64,000 bases of DNA from Streptomyces sp. SID8352 (GTDB taxonomy: Bacteria; Actinomycetota; Actinomycetes; Streptomycetales; Streptomycetaceae). The position numbers were made by a program, and so were the translations under genes. Each line of letters begins with the position of its first letter. Positions within the stretch are counted from its first letter, which is position 1. The notes beneath the pieces are model-generated. The model saw only the letters and a list, made by a program, of their open reading frames with translations, searched no databases and was not told where the DNA came from. This document shows, in pieces, positions 54,140 to 63,362 of the stretch. The stretch covers positions 206,605-270,604 of the forward strand of contig NZ_WWGX01000006.1 in the NCBI RefSeq assembly GCF_009862265.1, read 5' to 3'.

Positions 54140-55549
54140 TCAGGCATGGGCGGCCGGCCGCCCTAGGGTCCGCACGGCGAGCGCCGTCAGGCAGAGCGCC
54201 GCCGCGCCGCAGCACAGCGCCAGGACGGTGGCCGCCCCGGAAGCGGGGCCCGACAGCACCCCCGCGGCCGCGCCCGCCGCGGCGGCGAGGCACAGCGCGG
54301 CCGGGGGCCAGGCCGTGCCGAACGCCTGGAGCAGCAGTGACACCCACAGGGCCGCCGCCAGCAGGGCCAGGGTGGTGGGATCGGCGTCGACCAGCAGCGC
54401 CACCGGGACCAGCGGCCCGGCGTACACCAGCAGACAGCCGGTGAGGACGGCGGCGGAGCGCAGCCGGAAGCCGGCCGGGGTGGCGGTGGCGCGCAGCGCG
54501 GCCACGGACAGTCCCCGGTAGCGGTACAGCAGCCACTCGGCCGGGCCCATGCTCACGGTCAGCACGATCACCGCCCACGGGAACTGCCGGCCCATCAGGA
54601 AGACCAGCGAACCGGCCGCCAGCCCGAACAGCCCGTACGGCAGCGACTGGAGCAGCCTCGGCCGGGCGGCGTCCGGGACCGGCGGTTCGGCCAGCACGGT
54701 GCGCAGCGCCCAGCCGGCCGCGGCCAGGGCGCCGAGCAGCGAGAGCAACGGCAGCCCCGCGCGCAGCGCCGTCCCCGGCTCCCACCAGGGCAGCGTCGCG
54801 GCGCCGGCGGTCACCGGGGCCAGCGCGGCCAGCAGCAGCCGTTCCCGGCCCAGCACCAGCAGCACCCCGGCCGCCGCGAGGTACCCGGACTGGACCGCCA
54901 CGACCAGGGCGGCGGTACCGGACCCGGCCAGCGGGACACCGGCGGCGACGGCCGCCGCTGCGCCGAGCGGCGCCCCCTTGAGCAGGGTGCGGCCCGCCTC
55001 CCGGCGGCCGGCCGCCATCCGCAGATACGCCCGGTGGCCCAGGGCCTGGTTCCAGGCCCAGGACACCAGTCCTGCCGTCACCAGCGCCGTCACCACTCCG
55101 GCGGACGGCAGCAGCCGTCCGGCCAGCGCGTAGGCGAGACCGGGCAGCGCGAACAGGGCGCCGCGCAGCGCGCAGCGCGCGTGGTCGGGCCGCCAGGGGT
55201 CGGCCGGGAGCGGCGGTTCCGGGAACCGGCGGGGTATGCGCGTGTACAGCGCCTCCGCCAGCGAGAAGAGATCGCGGTGCCCGTACCGTTCCCGGATCAC
55301 CTCCCCGGTGAGCCCCTCGGATTCCAGCAGGGCGGCCACCTCGTAGGCGTGGACGGCGGGGGCGATGCGGTCGGCCAGGTCGGCGGCCAGCCGGTCCACC
55401 GCCTCGCGCCGCACCGCCTCGCCGGGCCGGACCAGTGCCAGGGTGTGCTGGTCCGGCAGGTGCAGGGTGAGGGTGCGCTGGTCGGCGAGCCGCAGTGCAA
55501 GGGTGTCCTGCTCCGCGCCGCCGGGTTCCAGCGGCATGGGGCCGCTCAT
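54140..55549 (-). CDS. 12-TM membrane protein, probable PelG-like exporter
   Basis: A 469-residue protein. Residues 1-150 are cytosolic and begin with three imperfect 10-residue repeats (TLALRLADQR, TLTLHLPDQH, TLALVRPGEA). Residues 155-460 hold about twelve TM helices, with MGRQFPWAVIVLTVSMGPAE between TM7 and TM8, a segment similar in placement to the PelG fold. ATG 55549 overlaps the PelF stop (ATGA). PelG belongs to the MOP flippase-related exporters and partners PelF in Pel synthesis. The name here rests on gene order and TM count more than on sequence identity. Confidence 0.65.
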   Translation of the reverse strand: MSGPMPLEPGGAEQDTLALRLADQRTLTLHLPDQHTLALVRPGEAVRREAVDRLAADLADRIAPAVHAYEVAALLESEGLTGEVIRERYGHRDLFSLAEALYTRIPRRFPEPPLPADPWRPDHARCALRGALFALPGLAYALAGRLLPSAGVVTALVTAGLVSWAWNQALGHRAYLRMAAGRREAGRTLLKGAPLGAAAAVAAGVPLAGSGTAALVVAVQSGYLAAAGVLLVLGRERLLLAALAPVTAGAATLPWWEPGTALRAGLPLLSLLGALAAAGWALRTVLAEPPVPDAARPRLLQSLPYGLFGLAAGSLVFLMGRQFPWAVIVLTVSMGPAEWLLYRYRGLSVAALRATATPAGFRLRSAAVLTGCLLVYAGPLVPVALLVDADPTTLALLAAALWVSLLLQAFGTAWPPAALCLAAAAGAAAGVLSGPASGAATVLALCCGAAALCLTALAVRTLGRPAAHA

Positions 55550-57057
55550 CCGGTCGCACTCCTCACCGAGGAGGCGAACTCCCGCGTCACGATGGCCGCT
55601 CCGGTCGTCGGTGCGCCGAACGCGGACAGTTCCAGATAGATCGAGCGGAAGGTGTCGATGGTCTGCCGGAGGGTGAACTGCTCGATCACCCGCAGTCGGG
55701 CGCCCTCGCCCATGGCGCGGCGCCGCACGGAATCGCCGAGCAGCTCCAGCGCCGCCGAGGCCATGGCGGCCGGGTCGCGGGGCGGGACCACCAGCCCGGT
55801 GTCGCCCACCGCCTCCCGGACGCCGCCGACGTCCGTTGACACCGTTGCCCTGCCGCACGACATGGCCTCGATCAGGGTGAACGGGAAGCCCTCGCTGATG
55901 CTGGAGAGCATCACGACGTTGCCGGCCGCGTAGGCGTCCTTGATGTCGTCGACCCGGCCCTCGAAGGTGACCGCGTCGCCGTGCCCGAGCTGCTCCGCCA
56001 GCGCCTCGCAGCGCTCCCGGTAGGCCTCGCCGCCGCGCGGGGTTCCGCCGAACAACCGCAGTCGTACATCGGGGAGTTGGGACCGCACCTGGGCGAAGGC
56101 GCGGATCAGGGTCTCCAGGTCCTTGATGGGGTCGACCCGCCCGGCCCAGCTCAGCACCGGCCGCTCCGGTTCCGGTCCGGCGGGCGGGAAGGCGGCGGGG
56201 TCCACCCCGTTGTAGACGGTCCGGATGGCGTCCGGGGCGGCGCCGCCCCGCTCCTCCCAGAGCCGGTTGTAGCGGTTGCCGGGGGTGATCAGGGCCGCCC
56301 GTCGGTAGGTCTCCTCGGCCAGCAGCCGGAAGAAGCCCAGCACCAGTGCCTTCACCGGCCAGCGGTAGGGGGCGGTGCGATAGCCCAGATAGCGTTCGCG
56401 CAGGTAGACGCCGTGCTCGGTGAGCAGCAGCGGCACACCGTGCCGTTCCAGCGCGGCCAGCCCGGGCAGCACGGCCACACCGCCGCTGACCGCGTGCGCC
56501 ACCCCGTGCTCGGGTGGCGGCGCGGCCAGCGGACGCAGCGCGTGTTCCAGGAGCGCGGTCGCGGTGACCGCGTCGTGCAGGGTGGGGCGGGCCTCCCGCA
56601 CGGCCAGCCCCGGCCGGTTCCAGACGGAGGTGAGGACGCCGATCGCCCGGTCGCCGCGGAGGAACGGGCTGAGCCCGCCCTCCGCGGCGGCGTCCGCGAG
56701 CCGGTACAGCGCGGGGCCGAACCCGGACTCGGCCCGCGGGTCCAGCAGTGACATCACGAACTGCTCGTAGGCGGCGGCCAGTTGGTTGCCCGCCCGGCCG
56801 CGCGGGGCCCGGCCCTGCGGCGCGGGCCCCCACATGGGTACGGACACGACCCGGGAGACGTGGGCTGGCGTGTTCCAGACGACCGGCTCACGGCCGGTGC
56901 CGGTGACGGCGATGACGTCGAACCCGATGTCCGGCATGCCGGTCACGAGCTGGTCGCACCAGACGCTCACACCGCCGTGGCTGTGCGGGTAGGTGCCTTC
57001 GGTGAGGAGGGTGACGCGCGGCGCGCCGGGGCGCCGCGCGCCGTGGGAAACGTGCAT
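55546..57057 (-). CDS. pelF: PelF-type GT4 glycosyltransferase
   Basis: A 503-residue cytosolic glycosyltransferase. The N-terminal DUF3492-type domain starts VTLLTEGTYPHSHGGVSVWC, a PelF hallmark, and the C-terminal GT4 domain has PVLSWAGRVDPIKDLETLIR, VTFEGRVDDIKDAYAAGNVV and the E-x7-E region SISEGFPFTLIEAMSCGRAT. PelF polymerises the Pel exopolysaccharide from UDP-amino sugars. ATG 57057 follows GGAGC and is 43 bp downstream of the deacetylase gene. It is followed by an overlapping PelG-like gene. Confidence 0.9.
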   Translation of the reverse strand: MHVSHGARRPGAPRVTLLTEGTYPHSHGGVSVWCDQLVTGMPDIGFDVIAVTGTGREPVVWNTPAHVSRVVSVPMWGPAPQGRAPRGRAGNQLAAAYEQFVMSLLDPRAESGFGPALYRLADAAAEGGLSPFLRGDRAIGVLTSVWNRPGLAVREARPTLHDAVTATALLEHALRPLAAPPPEHGVAHAVSGGVAVLPGLAALERHGVPLLLTEHGVYLRERYLGYRTAPYRWPVKALVLGFFRLLAEETYRRAALITPGNRYNRLWEERGGAAPDAIRTVYNGVDPAAFPPAGPEPERPVLSWAGRVDPIKDLETLIRAFAQVRSQLPDVRLRLFGGTPRGGEAYRERCEALAEQLGHGDAVTFEGRVDDIKDAYAAGNVVMLSSISEGFPFTLIEAMSCGRATVSTDVGGVREAVGDTGLVVPPRDPAAMASAALELLGDSVRRRAMGEGARLRVIEQFTLRQTIDTFRSIYLELSAFGAPTTGAAIVTREFASSVRSATG

Positions 57058-57100
57058 GGATGTGCTCCACGGCCGGGTGTGGGGTGATCGGTTCCGCGAC

Positions 57101-59239
57101 TCAGCGCTGAGCGCCGTACGGCACCTGTTCGGTCACGCCTGCCGGGACGCGCGTGCGGGGAGCCGCGGGCGTCGGGGCGGCCGTGCCGCCGGGGGCGGCG
57201 AGTGCGGAGGGACCGGCGGCGGACGTCGGCAGGGTCAGGGAGAGGGTGCCGCCCGCCGGGGAGGTCCAGCCCGAGAGGGTGCCCGCGTAGGCGGAGCCGA
57301 AGCCTGAACCGCCGTTGACGGTACCGGTGGGCATGGTGGCCGGGACCGCGGTGCCCGCGGGGGCCTGCACCGTCACGGCGTCACCGATGCGGTACGCGGT
57401 GACCTGGCCGGAGTCGACGGCCGTCTTCCAGGTGGAGCGGCGCTTCAGCTCGACGCCGATGTCCTTCATCCGCAGGTTGACCACGGGGGTGTTGGCCGCG
57501 AAGAGGCTGTCGTAGCCGCCCAGGACACCGTCGAGGACCGGGTAGGCGATGCGCTCCTCGGCCAGGTTCGACTGGTGGATGAAGTGCGGCTTGGGGTCGT
57601 TGGCGAGCACGTGCCCGAGCGCGATCCGGGTCTCCAGCGGCACGATGTAGTCAGCGTACCCGGTGGCGGTGTTCAGCGGCGCGGAGAGGCAGGTGGAGGT
57701 GGCGGGGTTGTCCTCGCAGATCCCGCTGCCGCCCTGGGCGCGGCTGGTGTAGATCCAGTTGTACTCGTCGACCTGCTCGGCGGCCTTGCCCGCGTTGTAG
57801 AAGACGTTCATCGGGTAGCGGGAGACGGTGGTGGCGGAGCCGACCGTCCGCTGCTCGGGGTCGCGGGAGTTGTCCGAGCCGAGCCAGGCGATGCCGTGGT
57901 CGGTGAGGGCCGGGCCGAGGTTGGGGTTGTCCACCGGCTGCTGCGGGAACAGCTTCAGCCCCGAGTGCTCACCGGTGACCAGCTCGTCGTTCTGCAGGGG
58001 GAGCTGGGCCGTCTGGCCCCAGGTCCGGTTGAGGGCGATCTCGTCGGAGATCGCGGAGCGGCTGACCCACTGGGTGGCGCCGTTCCGGTCGGTGACGCAC
58101 TTCCACGGCACCACGCTGATGTCCTGGAGACAGCCGAGGAAGGCGTGCGTGTAGGTGTGGTTGATCCACCGGAAGGCGTTCCGGTCGGTGATCAGCTTGT
58201 CCGCGAGCGGGTCGGCGCCGTTGTTGTCCTCGCGGTGGTCGACGCTGCCGGAGGCGTTGTACGCCAGGTCCAGGGTGATGCCGCGGCTGCTCTGCCAGGC
58301 GGCGGCGTAGTCGACGTCGGCCGGGAGCATGCGGATCGGGTTGGGTGTGCCGCCCTCGCCGGGCTGGCAGTCCACGTCACCGGGCGTGCAGTTCAGCTCG
58401 GTGTCCCAGCGGTCGTCCGCGGCGAAGACGTCGTCCACGTGGACCGCGAAGTAGTTGCGGCCGGCGCCCAGGTGCACCCCGCCGGTCATCCACTCCACGA
58501 TGCCGCGGGCCAGCAGCCGGAACTGCTGCTGGTACTGGTTGTAGACGAAGGTGACGACCAGCTCGCGGCGTCCGTCGTGCCGGTACTCGCCCACCAGCGA
58601 GCCCTTGGTGGAGCGGCCCGGGATCGTCGCCTGGACGTAGGGGGTGAAGTCGGCGCCCGGCGCCGGCGTCGACAGGTAGGCGTAGGACTCGCCCACGGTG
58701 GGGGAGTTGTCCTCGAAGGGCACGCCGCCGTCGAGGTAGCCGAAGGGCCCGGCCAGACCGGCGGAGGTCACCTCGGCGCGGGTGCCGTCGAGGCTGCCGG
58801 CGTAGCCGGTGCCGACCGCGTACTGGAGTCCGACCTCGGGGCGGGCGTAGGTGTAGGCATCCACCTGCGGAATGTCGTAGGTCCGCTCGTAGGTCGCCAG
58901 CGCGGCCATCTCGGCGGAGCCGGCGGGGAACGGGTTGTCGCTCGGCAGGACCACGGCCTGGAACTTGGCGCGGGGGCGGCCGTCCACGGTGTCCGCGAGG
59001 AAGCCCGCGTTGATCACGGGTCTGGTGGCGCTCTGTAAGTCGATCTTCGTGTAGGGCGTTCCGGCGGTCGCCAGCTCGGCGGCTATGGCATCGGTGGACG
59101 GCCCGCCGTCGCTCACCACCAGCACGCGCAGGTCGACGCGCGGAGCGGCGGTGTCGGCGTGGGCCGCACCGGCCGGCAGTCCGACCGAGGCGAGGAGCGC
59201 CCCCACTGCCAGTGCCGTCGTGCGTATGGTCCGCTTCAT
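57101..59239 (-). CDS. Large secreted polysaccharide deacetylase, Agd3-like (CE18)
   Basis: A 712-residue secreted protein. A signal peptide covers residues 1-29 (cleavage after AHA). Residues 35-255 form an N-terminal beta-rich region like the Agd3 N-terminal/CBM87 part. The deacetylase core has NYFAVHVDDVFAADDRWD (HVDD, residues 267-270) and FRWINHTYTHAFLGC (His361, His365), giving the Asp-His-His metal triad of polysaccharide deacetylases. The C-terminal 80 residues are beta-rich and Pro/Ala-rich. Fungal Agd3 deacetylates galactosaminogalactan. It is first in the exopolysaccharide operon. ATG 59239 follows GGGAGGGG. Assignment is from motifs, not search. Confidence 0.65.
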   Translation of the reverse strand: MKRTIRTTALAVGALLASVGLPAGAAHADTAAPRVDLRVLVVSDGGPSTDAIAAELATAGTPYTKIDLQSATRPVINAGFLADTVDGRPRAKFQAVVLPSDNPFPAGSAEMAALATYERTYDIPQVDAYTYARPEVGLQYAVGTGYAGSLDGTRAEVTSAGLAGPFGYLDGGVPFEDNSPTVGESYAYLSTPAPGADFTPYVQATIPGRSTKGSLVGEYRHDGRRELVVTFVYNQYQQQFRLLARGIVEWMTGGVHLGAGRNYFAVHVDDVFAADDRWDTELNCTPGDVDCQPGEGGTPNPIRMLPADVDYAAAWQSSRGITLDLAYNASGSVDHREDNNGADPLADKLITDRNAFRWINHTYTHAFLGCLQDISVVPWKCVTDRNGATQWVSRSAISDEIALNRTWGQTAQLPLQNDELVTGEHSGLKLFPQQPVDNPNLGPALTDHGIAWLGSDNSRDPEQRTVGSATTVSRYPMNVFYNAGKAAEQVDEYNWIYTSRAQGGSGICEDNPATSTCLSAPLNTATGYADYIVPLETRIALGHVLANDPKPHFIHQSNLAEERIAYPVLDGVLGGYDSLFAANTPVVNLRMKDIGVELKRRSTWKTAVDSGQVTAYRIGDAVTVQAPAGTAVPATMPTGTVNGGSGFGSAYAGTLSGWTSPAGGTLSLTLPTSAAGPSALAAPGGTAAPTPAAPRTRVPAGVTEQVPYGAQR

Positions 59240-59672
59240 TCGGTGAAATCCCCTCCCAAGGGCAGGGGTGGAGCTCGTAGGGAGCTTCCCACCCCATGGC
59301 TCACGCCGCCGCCCCCCTAGACGCCGGTCGTCGCCTCATCCATCGGGTCACATAGTGAGGTCTGTGTGGAGCTTTTGTGTCTCTGCTGCGGAACTTGACG
59401 GAAAAGCGTATGTGTCCAGTGCTTCGGGAAACGCGCTGTTCCGGACGTGCGGGGCGGCTCGTCCCCGCCGGACCGCTCCGTCCGGTATGCCGCTGCGCTG
59501 CGGAGCTGCGGCGATGCCCGCGCCGGAAAGAGTGCGATCCACGCCGCCGCGGCCGGGGGAACCATGCGCGGAAAGCCGTTCGGCCCGATGTCGAGATCAA
59601 GTCACGGCCGGCCGCCCGGAAGCACGCCGAAGGCCGGCCCCCCAGGGGGGACCGGCCGTGAGGAGGGGGCGC
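59240..59672. other. Promoter region of the exopolysaccharide locus
   Basis: No gene. AT-richer patches on the minus strand (CTCACTATGTGACC at about 59346-59359, GTCTAGGGG at about 59316-59324) are candidate promoter elements for the deacetylase gene. The leader may reach 80-110 nt. No riboswitch fold was recognised. Confidence 0.45.
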
Positions 59673-60200
59673 TCAGGCGCAGAGGATCCGGGTCTCGGGG
59701 GTGTACACGGGACCGCTGCTGACGCTGCTGCTGTCGCTGAACTCGGCGTAGTAGTACGAGTAGAAGCCGATGTTGCCGTTGCAGCCGGAGTCGGCGGCGA
59801 CCGAGAGGGTCAGGGTGACCGTGCGGCTCTGGCCGGGCGGCACGGTGGTGCCGTAGTTCTGGCCGAGGTTGGCCGGGCCGGTACCGGTGCAGGGGACCGG
59901 ACCGGTGGCCGTGGCGAGGCTACAGCCGGTGAAGCTGTACTTCAGGTCGGGCCGCATGGTGGTGAGGTACGTCGGGTCGATCGTCTGGTAGACGAACCAG
60001 ACGTCGTAGGTGTTGTGGTTGGTGAGCGTCATCGACAGGTTCACCGTGCCGCCGGGCGTGGTGGTGGCCGTGTCGGTGCTGAAGGTCAGCTCGGCCGACG
60101 GAGCGGCGGCGGCGCTCGCGGAGGGCGCCATGCCGAACAGGGCGAGGGCGAGGGCAATGATCGTGGCGAGACCGAAGTGCCTCGTTCGAGAGGATCGCAT
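59673..60200 (-). CDS. Secreted Ig-like-domain protein
   Basis: A 175-residue exported protein. Signal peptide MRSSRTRHFGLATIIALALA with cleavage near residue 30 (ASA). The mature part is one beta-sandwich domain (LTFSTDTATTTPGGTVNLSM, LTNHNTYDVWFVYQTID), ending with a Ser/Tyr-rich segment and Cys. It resembles CARDB/DUF11-type Ig-like folds. Four Cys can form two disulfides. The start ATG 60200 has no ribosome-binding site; a TAGTCT -10-like element (60209-60214 region) lies just upstream, suggesting a leaderless mRNA. Function unknown. Confidence 0.75.
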   Translation of the reverse strand: MRSSRTRHFGLATIIALALALFGMAPSASAAAAPSAELTFSTDTATTTPGGTVNLSMTLTNHNTYDVWFVYQTIDPTYLTTMRPDLKYSFTGCSLATATGPVPCTGTGPANLGQNYGTTVPPGQSRTVTLTLSVAADSGCNGNIGFYSYYYAEFSDSSSVSSGPVYTPETRILCA

Positions 60201-60793
60201 GGCCCGGGAGACTAAGCACGGCCCCGAGGCACCGTCTGCACCCCGGGTCACGCCGGAAGCACGAGTCGGCCGGAAAGTGTGCGTCCCGTGAAGGACTCGT
60301 GAGGGTGTCGCAACGTCGCGGGATGGAGGACGTCGCCGCACCTGAACGCGGAAGTGCCCCGCGCTCCTGCCGGCGACAAGGGCGCGTCAGCGGGCCGGTT
60401 GAGCCGTCGCACGGCAATGGCGGATTCCGCGTCGGTGCCGACGGCGGTGGACGGACGCGGAACCCGGGCCACCGCGGCCCGGAGCGGGTCCGTGCGCGAC
60501 GCGTACGCGCCGGTGCCGTCCGGGGGCGCACGACGGGCCGGCCGCCCGGCCCGAGGGCGCGCCGGGGACTCCGCCACGCGCGGCCGGGCCGCGGAGGCGG
60601 GCGGAACGGGCGGTGGGGAGGCGGCGGTTGAAGGACGATCATGAGGGGAGGCATACCGGAGGATGATGCGGGGAAGTGTCGGAGTGCCCCGCTGTCGGCG
60701 GGGTGCCGCACAATGCGGATAGCGAGATCAACACCGGCCGAACCGGGTACGCGGGTCTCGATCGAGTCCCTGCCCAGGAGAGGTCACCCCCCG
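60201..60793. other. Intergenic region between divergent genes
   Basis: No gene accepted. GGGTAC at 60745-60750, 44 bp before the next start, resembles a SigB-type -10 element, although the -35 match (GATC or AGAT at 15-16 bp) is imperfect. The rest is GC-rich and featureless. Confidence 0.4.
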
Positions 60794-61225
60794 ATGCCGC
60801 TCATCGCCGTCCGCGCCGAGGCACCCATACCGGCCCGCGCCCCGTCCTCCGCCCGCACCCGCCGGGCCGTCCCGCCCGCGCCGTCCACCGCCGACGCCGA
60901 CGTCCTGCGGATCGTCTCCGACTCCCGCACCCCGGTCTTCGTCACCGAACACCCCGACGGGCGGCGCAGATACCGCTACTGGCGCCCGCTGGACTCCGTG
61001 ACCGGCAAGGGCGGCTGCTATGTGGCGCTGCCCACCGAGACCTGCGAACTCCTGCGCGCCGAGGGCCGAATCGCCCTGGGCGAGCCGATCGTCGATCCGA
61101 CGCGTACCACCTACCGGGTGCGCTCCGCCCGCACCCCGGTGGGACCCACCCGCACCCCGGCCCGGACCGTCCGCACCCCCGCCGAACCCGTGCGGTCCCT
61201 GCCGCCGCGGGTGCGCGCCGCCTGA
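60794..61225 (+). CDS. Hypothetical protein with conserved core
   Basis: A 143-residue cytosolic protein. Residues 35-105 are a well-formed domain (DADVLRIVSDSRTPVFVTEH, DGRRRYRYWRPLDSVTGKGG, CYVALPTETCELLRAEGRIA). Residues 105-143 are a Pro/Thr/Arg repeat tail (RTPVGPTRTPARTVRTPAEP). The core was not recognised as a named family, but its composition and codon use are those of a real gene. ATG 60794 follows AGGAGAGG at 10 bp. Confidence 0.7.
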   Translation: MPLIAVRAEAPIPARAPSSARTRRAVPPAPSTADADVLRIVSDSRTPVFVTEHPDGRRRYRYWRPLDSVTGKGGCYVALPTETCELLRAEGRIALGEPIVDPTRTTYRVRSARTPVGPTRTPARTVRTPAEPVRSLPPRVRAA

Positions 61226-61342
61226 GCCGGCCGGGTCACGGGGCGCCCGCGTGCCCACCGGGGCCGCCTCGGCCGACGGTATCGACGGCCAACTGAGCCG
61301 CGGAGCAGGGGAGTCGCGTGCGCGAGAAGCCGGGGAGCGGGG

Positions 61343-63154
61343 TCAGAAGGTCTCCACGTACTCCTCGGCGGGCCCCAGTTCGGGCCGGTCGCGCAGCTCG
61401 ACATGGTCCCCGGAGCGGTGCAGTTCCAGGACGGTGAGCAGATTGTCCCCCGTCCGCAGCAGCGGCGCCGGGACGTACAGGGTGCGTTGCGGGCCGATCT
61501 CCCAATAGCGCCCGAGGAGGGTGCCGTTGACCCAGACGAACCCCTTGGTGAAGCCCGGCAGGGCGAGGAAGGTGTCGGCGGTCCCGGCGAGGGTGAACCG
61601 CGCCGTCGAGAACCCGCCGGTGCCGCCCCCGCCCGGCGCCGCCGCCACCGCGCGCTCCAGGTCGTCCGGGGTCCAGAGGTCCAGCGGCAGACCGCGCGCG
61701 GTCCAGCCGTGCACCAGGCGCCGCCCGACCGCCACGCCGCCGAGGATGCCCTTGTGCGCGCCGAGCAGCGGACCGTAGTTCACCCGGCCCTGGTTCTCCA
61801 CCAGCAGCTCCAGACGGACCCGTTCACCCCGGCCGGTCACCTCCAGCGAGCCGTCCTCCCGGTCGAGGACACCGAGCGGGGCACCGTCCAGGAAGACCTG
61901 GGCACGGTCGTGCAGGCCGGTGACGGTGAGCGGGTGGGCGCCGTCCGGCAGCAGCGGTCCGGCGCGGTAGAGCACCAGCCCCGACGCCTGGTCCAGTTCC
62001 TCGAAGCTCGGCGGATGGGGCGACGACACCGGCTCGGACACCGTCCGCAGCCCCTCCAGCAGCCCCGCGCCCGCGACGACGGGGACGGAACGGGGCGCCA
62101 GCGGCACGGGATCGGGAGGCGGTTGCCGCGGCGGCGCGCCGGTCACCGGGCGCAGCAGCTCACGGAAGGCGTGGAACTTCGGGGTGAGCGCGCCGTGTTC
62201 GGACACCGGGGCGTCCGAGTCGTAGCTGGTGACCGTCGGCTGGAGGCGCTCGCCGTCGTGGTTGGCGCCCGCCCACAGACCGAAGTTGGAGCCGCCGTGC
62301 GCCATGTAGAGGCTGACCGAGCCGTCGGCACCGAGGATGCCGGAGAGCGTGTCCGCCGCGCTCTCCGCCGAACGGACGTGGTGCTTCTCGCCCCAGTGGT
62401 CGAACCAGCCGTTCCAGAACTCGGCGCAGAGGAAGGGCTCGTCCCGGCGGCGCGACCGCAGCAGCGCGGCGGCCTCCCCTGCGTGCGAGCCGAAGGTGGC
62501 CGTCGCCAGGTGGCCGGGCAGAGCGCCGCCGTCCTGCATCAGCTCCGTCGGCCCGTCGGCCGTGTACAGCAGCTCGGTGATGCCGCGCCCGACGAGGGCG
62601 TCCCGCACCCAGCGGAGGTACTCCCGGTCGTCGCCGTAGCTGCCGTACTCGTTCTCGATCTGCACGGCGACCACCGGTCCGCCCCGCGAGAACTGCAACG
62701 CGGCCAGGCGCGGCACGAGTTCGTCGAACCACCGCCCGACCTCGTCCAGGTACGGCCGGTGGGAGCAGCGCGGCCGCATGCCGGGCCGACCGGTCAGCCA
62801 GACCGGCAGCCCGCCGTTGTCCCACTCGGCGCAGATGTACGGGCCCGGCCGGACGATCACGTCGAGGCCGATCTCCTGCGCGGTCCGGACGAACCGCTCC
62901 ACGTCCTGCCACCCGGTGAAGCGGTACCGGCCCGGCCGGGGCTCGTGGAAGTTCCACGGGACATAGGTGTCCACCGTGTTGAGGCCCAGGGCCGCGATCC
63001 GGCGCAGCCGGTCCGCCCACTGGCCGGGATGGACGCGGAAGTAGTGCAGGGAGCCGGAGAGCACGCGGTGCGGACGCCCCGCGCGCAGCAGCCGTCCCCC
63101 GGGGTGGGTGAGGACCGGCGCATGATCGGGTGCGCTCGGTGTGATCGATACCAT
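61343..63154 (-). CDS. GH35 beta-galactosidase
   Basis: A 603-residue glycoside hydrolase of family 35. The TIM barrel (25-345) includes VLSGSLHYFRVHPGQWADRL, VDTYVPWNFHEPRPGRY, VQIENEYGSYG with the acid/base Glu169, and FLCAEFWNGWFDHWGEKHH with the nucleophile Glu245. Two C-terminal beta domains follow (DRAQVFLDGAPLGVLDREDG, GFVWVNGTLLGRYWEIGPQR). No signal peptide, so it is cytosolic. ATG 63154 follows GGAGGACCGG. It is divergent from a LacI regulator with a dyad between them, so it is likely sugar induced. Confidence 0.92.
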   Translation of the reverse strand: MVSITPSAPDHAPVLTHPGGRLLRAGRPHRVLSGSLHYFRVHPGQWADRLRRIAALGLNTVDTYVPWNFHEPRPGRYRFTGWQDVERFVRTAQEIGLDVIVRPGPYICAEWDNGGLPVWLTGRPGMRPRCSHRPYLDEVGRWFDELVPRLAALQFSRGGPVVAVQIENEYGSYGDDREYLRWVRDALVGRGITELLYTADGPTELMQDGGALPGHLATATFGSHAGEAAALLRSRRRDEPFLCAEFWNGWFDHWGEKHHVRSAESAADTLSGILGADGSVSLYMAHGGSNFGLWAGANHDGERLQPTVTSYDSDAPVSEHGALTPKFHAFRELLRPVTGAPPRQPPPDPVPLAPRSVPVVAGAGLLEGLRTVSEPVSSPHPPSFEELDQASGLVLYRAGPLLPDGAHPLTVTGLHDRAQVFLDGAPLGVLDREDGSLEVTGRGERVRLELLVENQGRVNYGPLLGAHKGILGGVAVGRRLVHGWTARGLPLDLWTPDDLERAVAAAPGGGGTGGFSTARFTLAGTADTFLALPGFTKGFVWVNGTLLGRYWEIGPQRTLYVPAPLLRTGDNLLTVLELHRSGDHVELRDRPELGPAEEYVETF

Positions 63155-63239
63155 CCGGTCCTCCCTCGGACATCGGACCGCCTCGCCCCGAAACACCAGG
63201 CTGTTCCCAGCTCGGTGCGGGCGGCCCCGGCCGGAACTA

Positions 63240-63263
63240 TGGCAGATGCTGTTATCGATGCCA
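63240..63263. promoter_or_regulatory. LacI-type dyad operator
   Basis: TGGCA and TGCCA frame a 24-bp element containing TGTTATCGATGCCA, with an ATCGAT centre typical of LacI/GalR operators. It lies between the divergent GH35 gene and the LacI-family regulator. Confidence 0.55.
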
Positions 63264-63362
63264 ATGGCGCCTCGACGGCCGTACACTGCGGGCCATGGGC
63301 GGCGGTGCCCGCTCCGCGCACACCGCCCGCTCCGCGTACGCACCGCCCCCGGGAGGGACACG

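Noticed and set aside
59240..59672. c-di-GMP or c-di-AMP riboswitch upstream of the exopolysaccharide genes
   Set aside because: Looked for because such loci are often second-messenger controlled; no conserved aptamer core could be read in this region.
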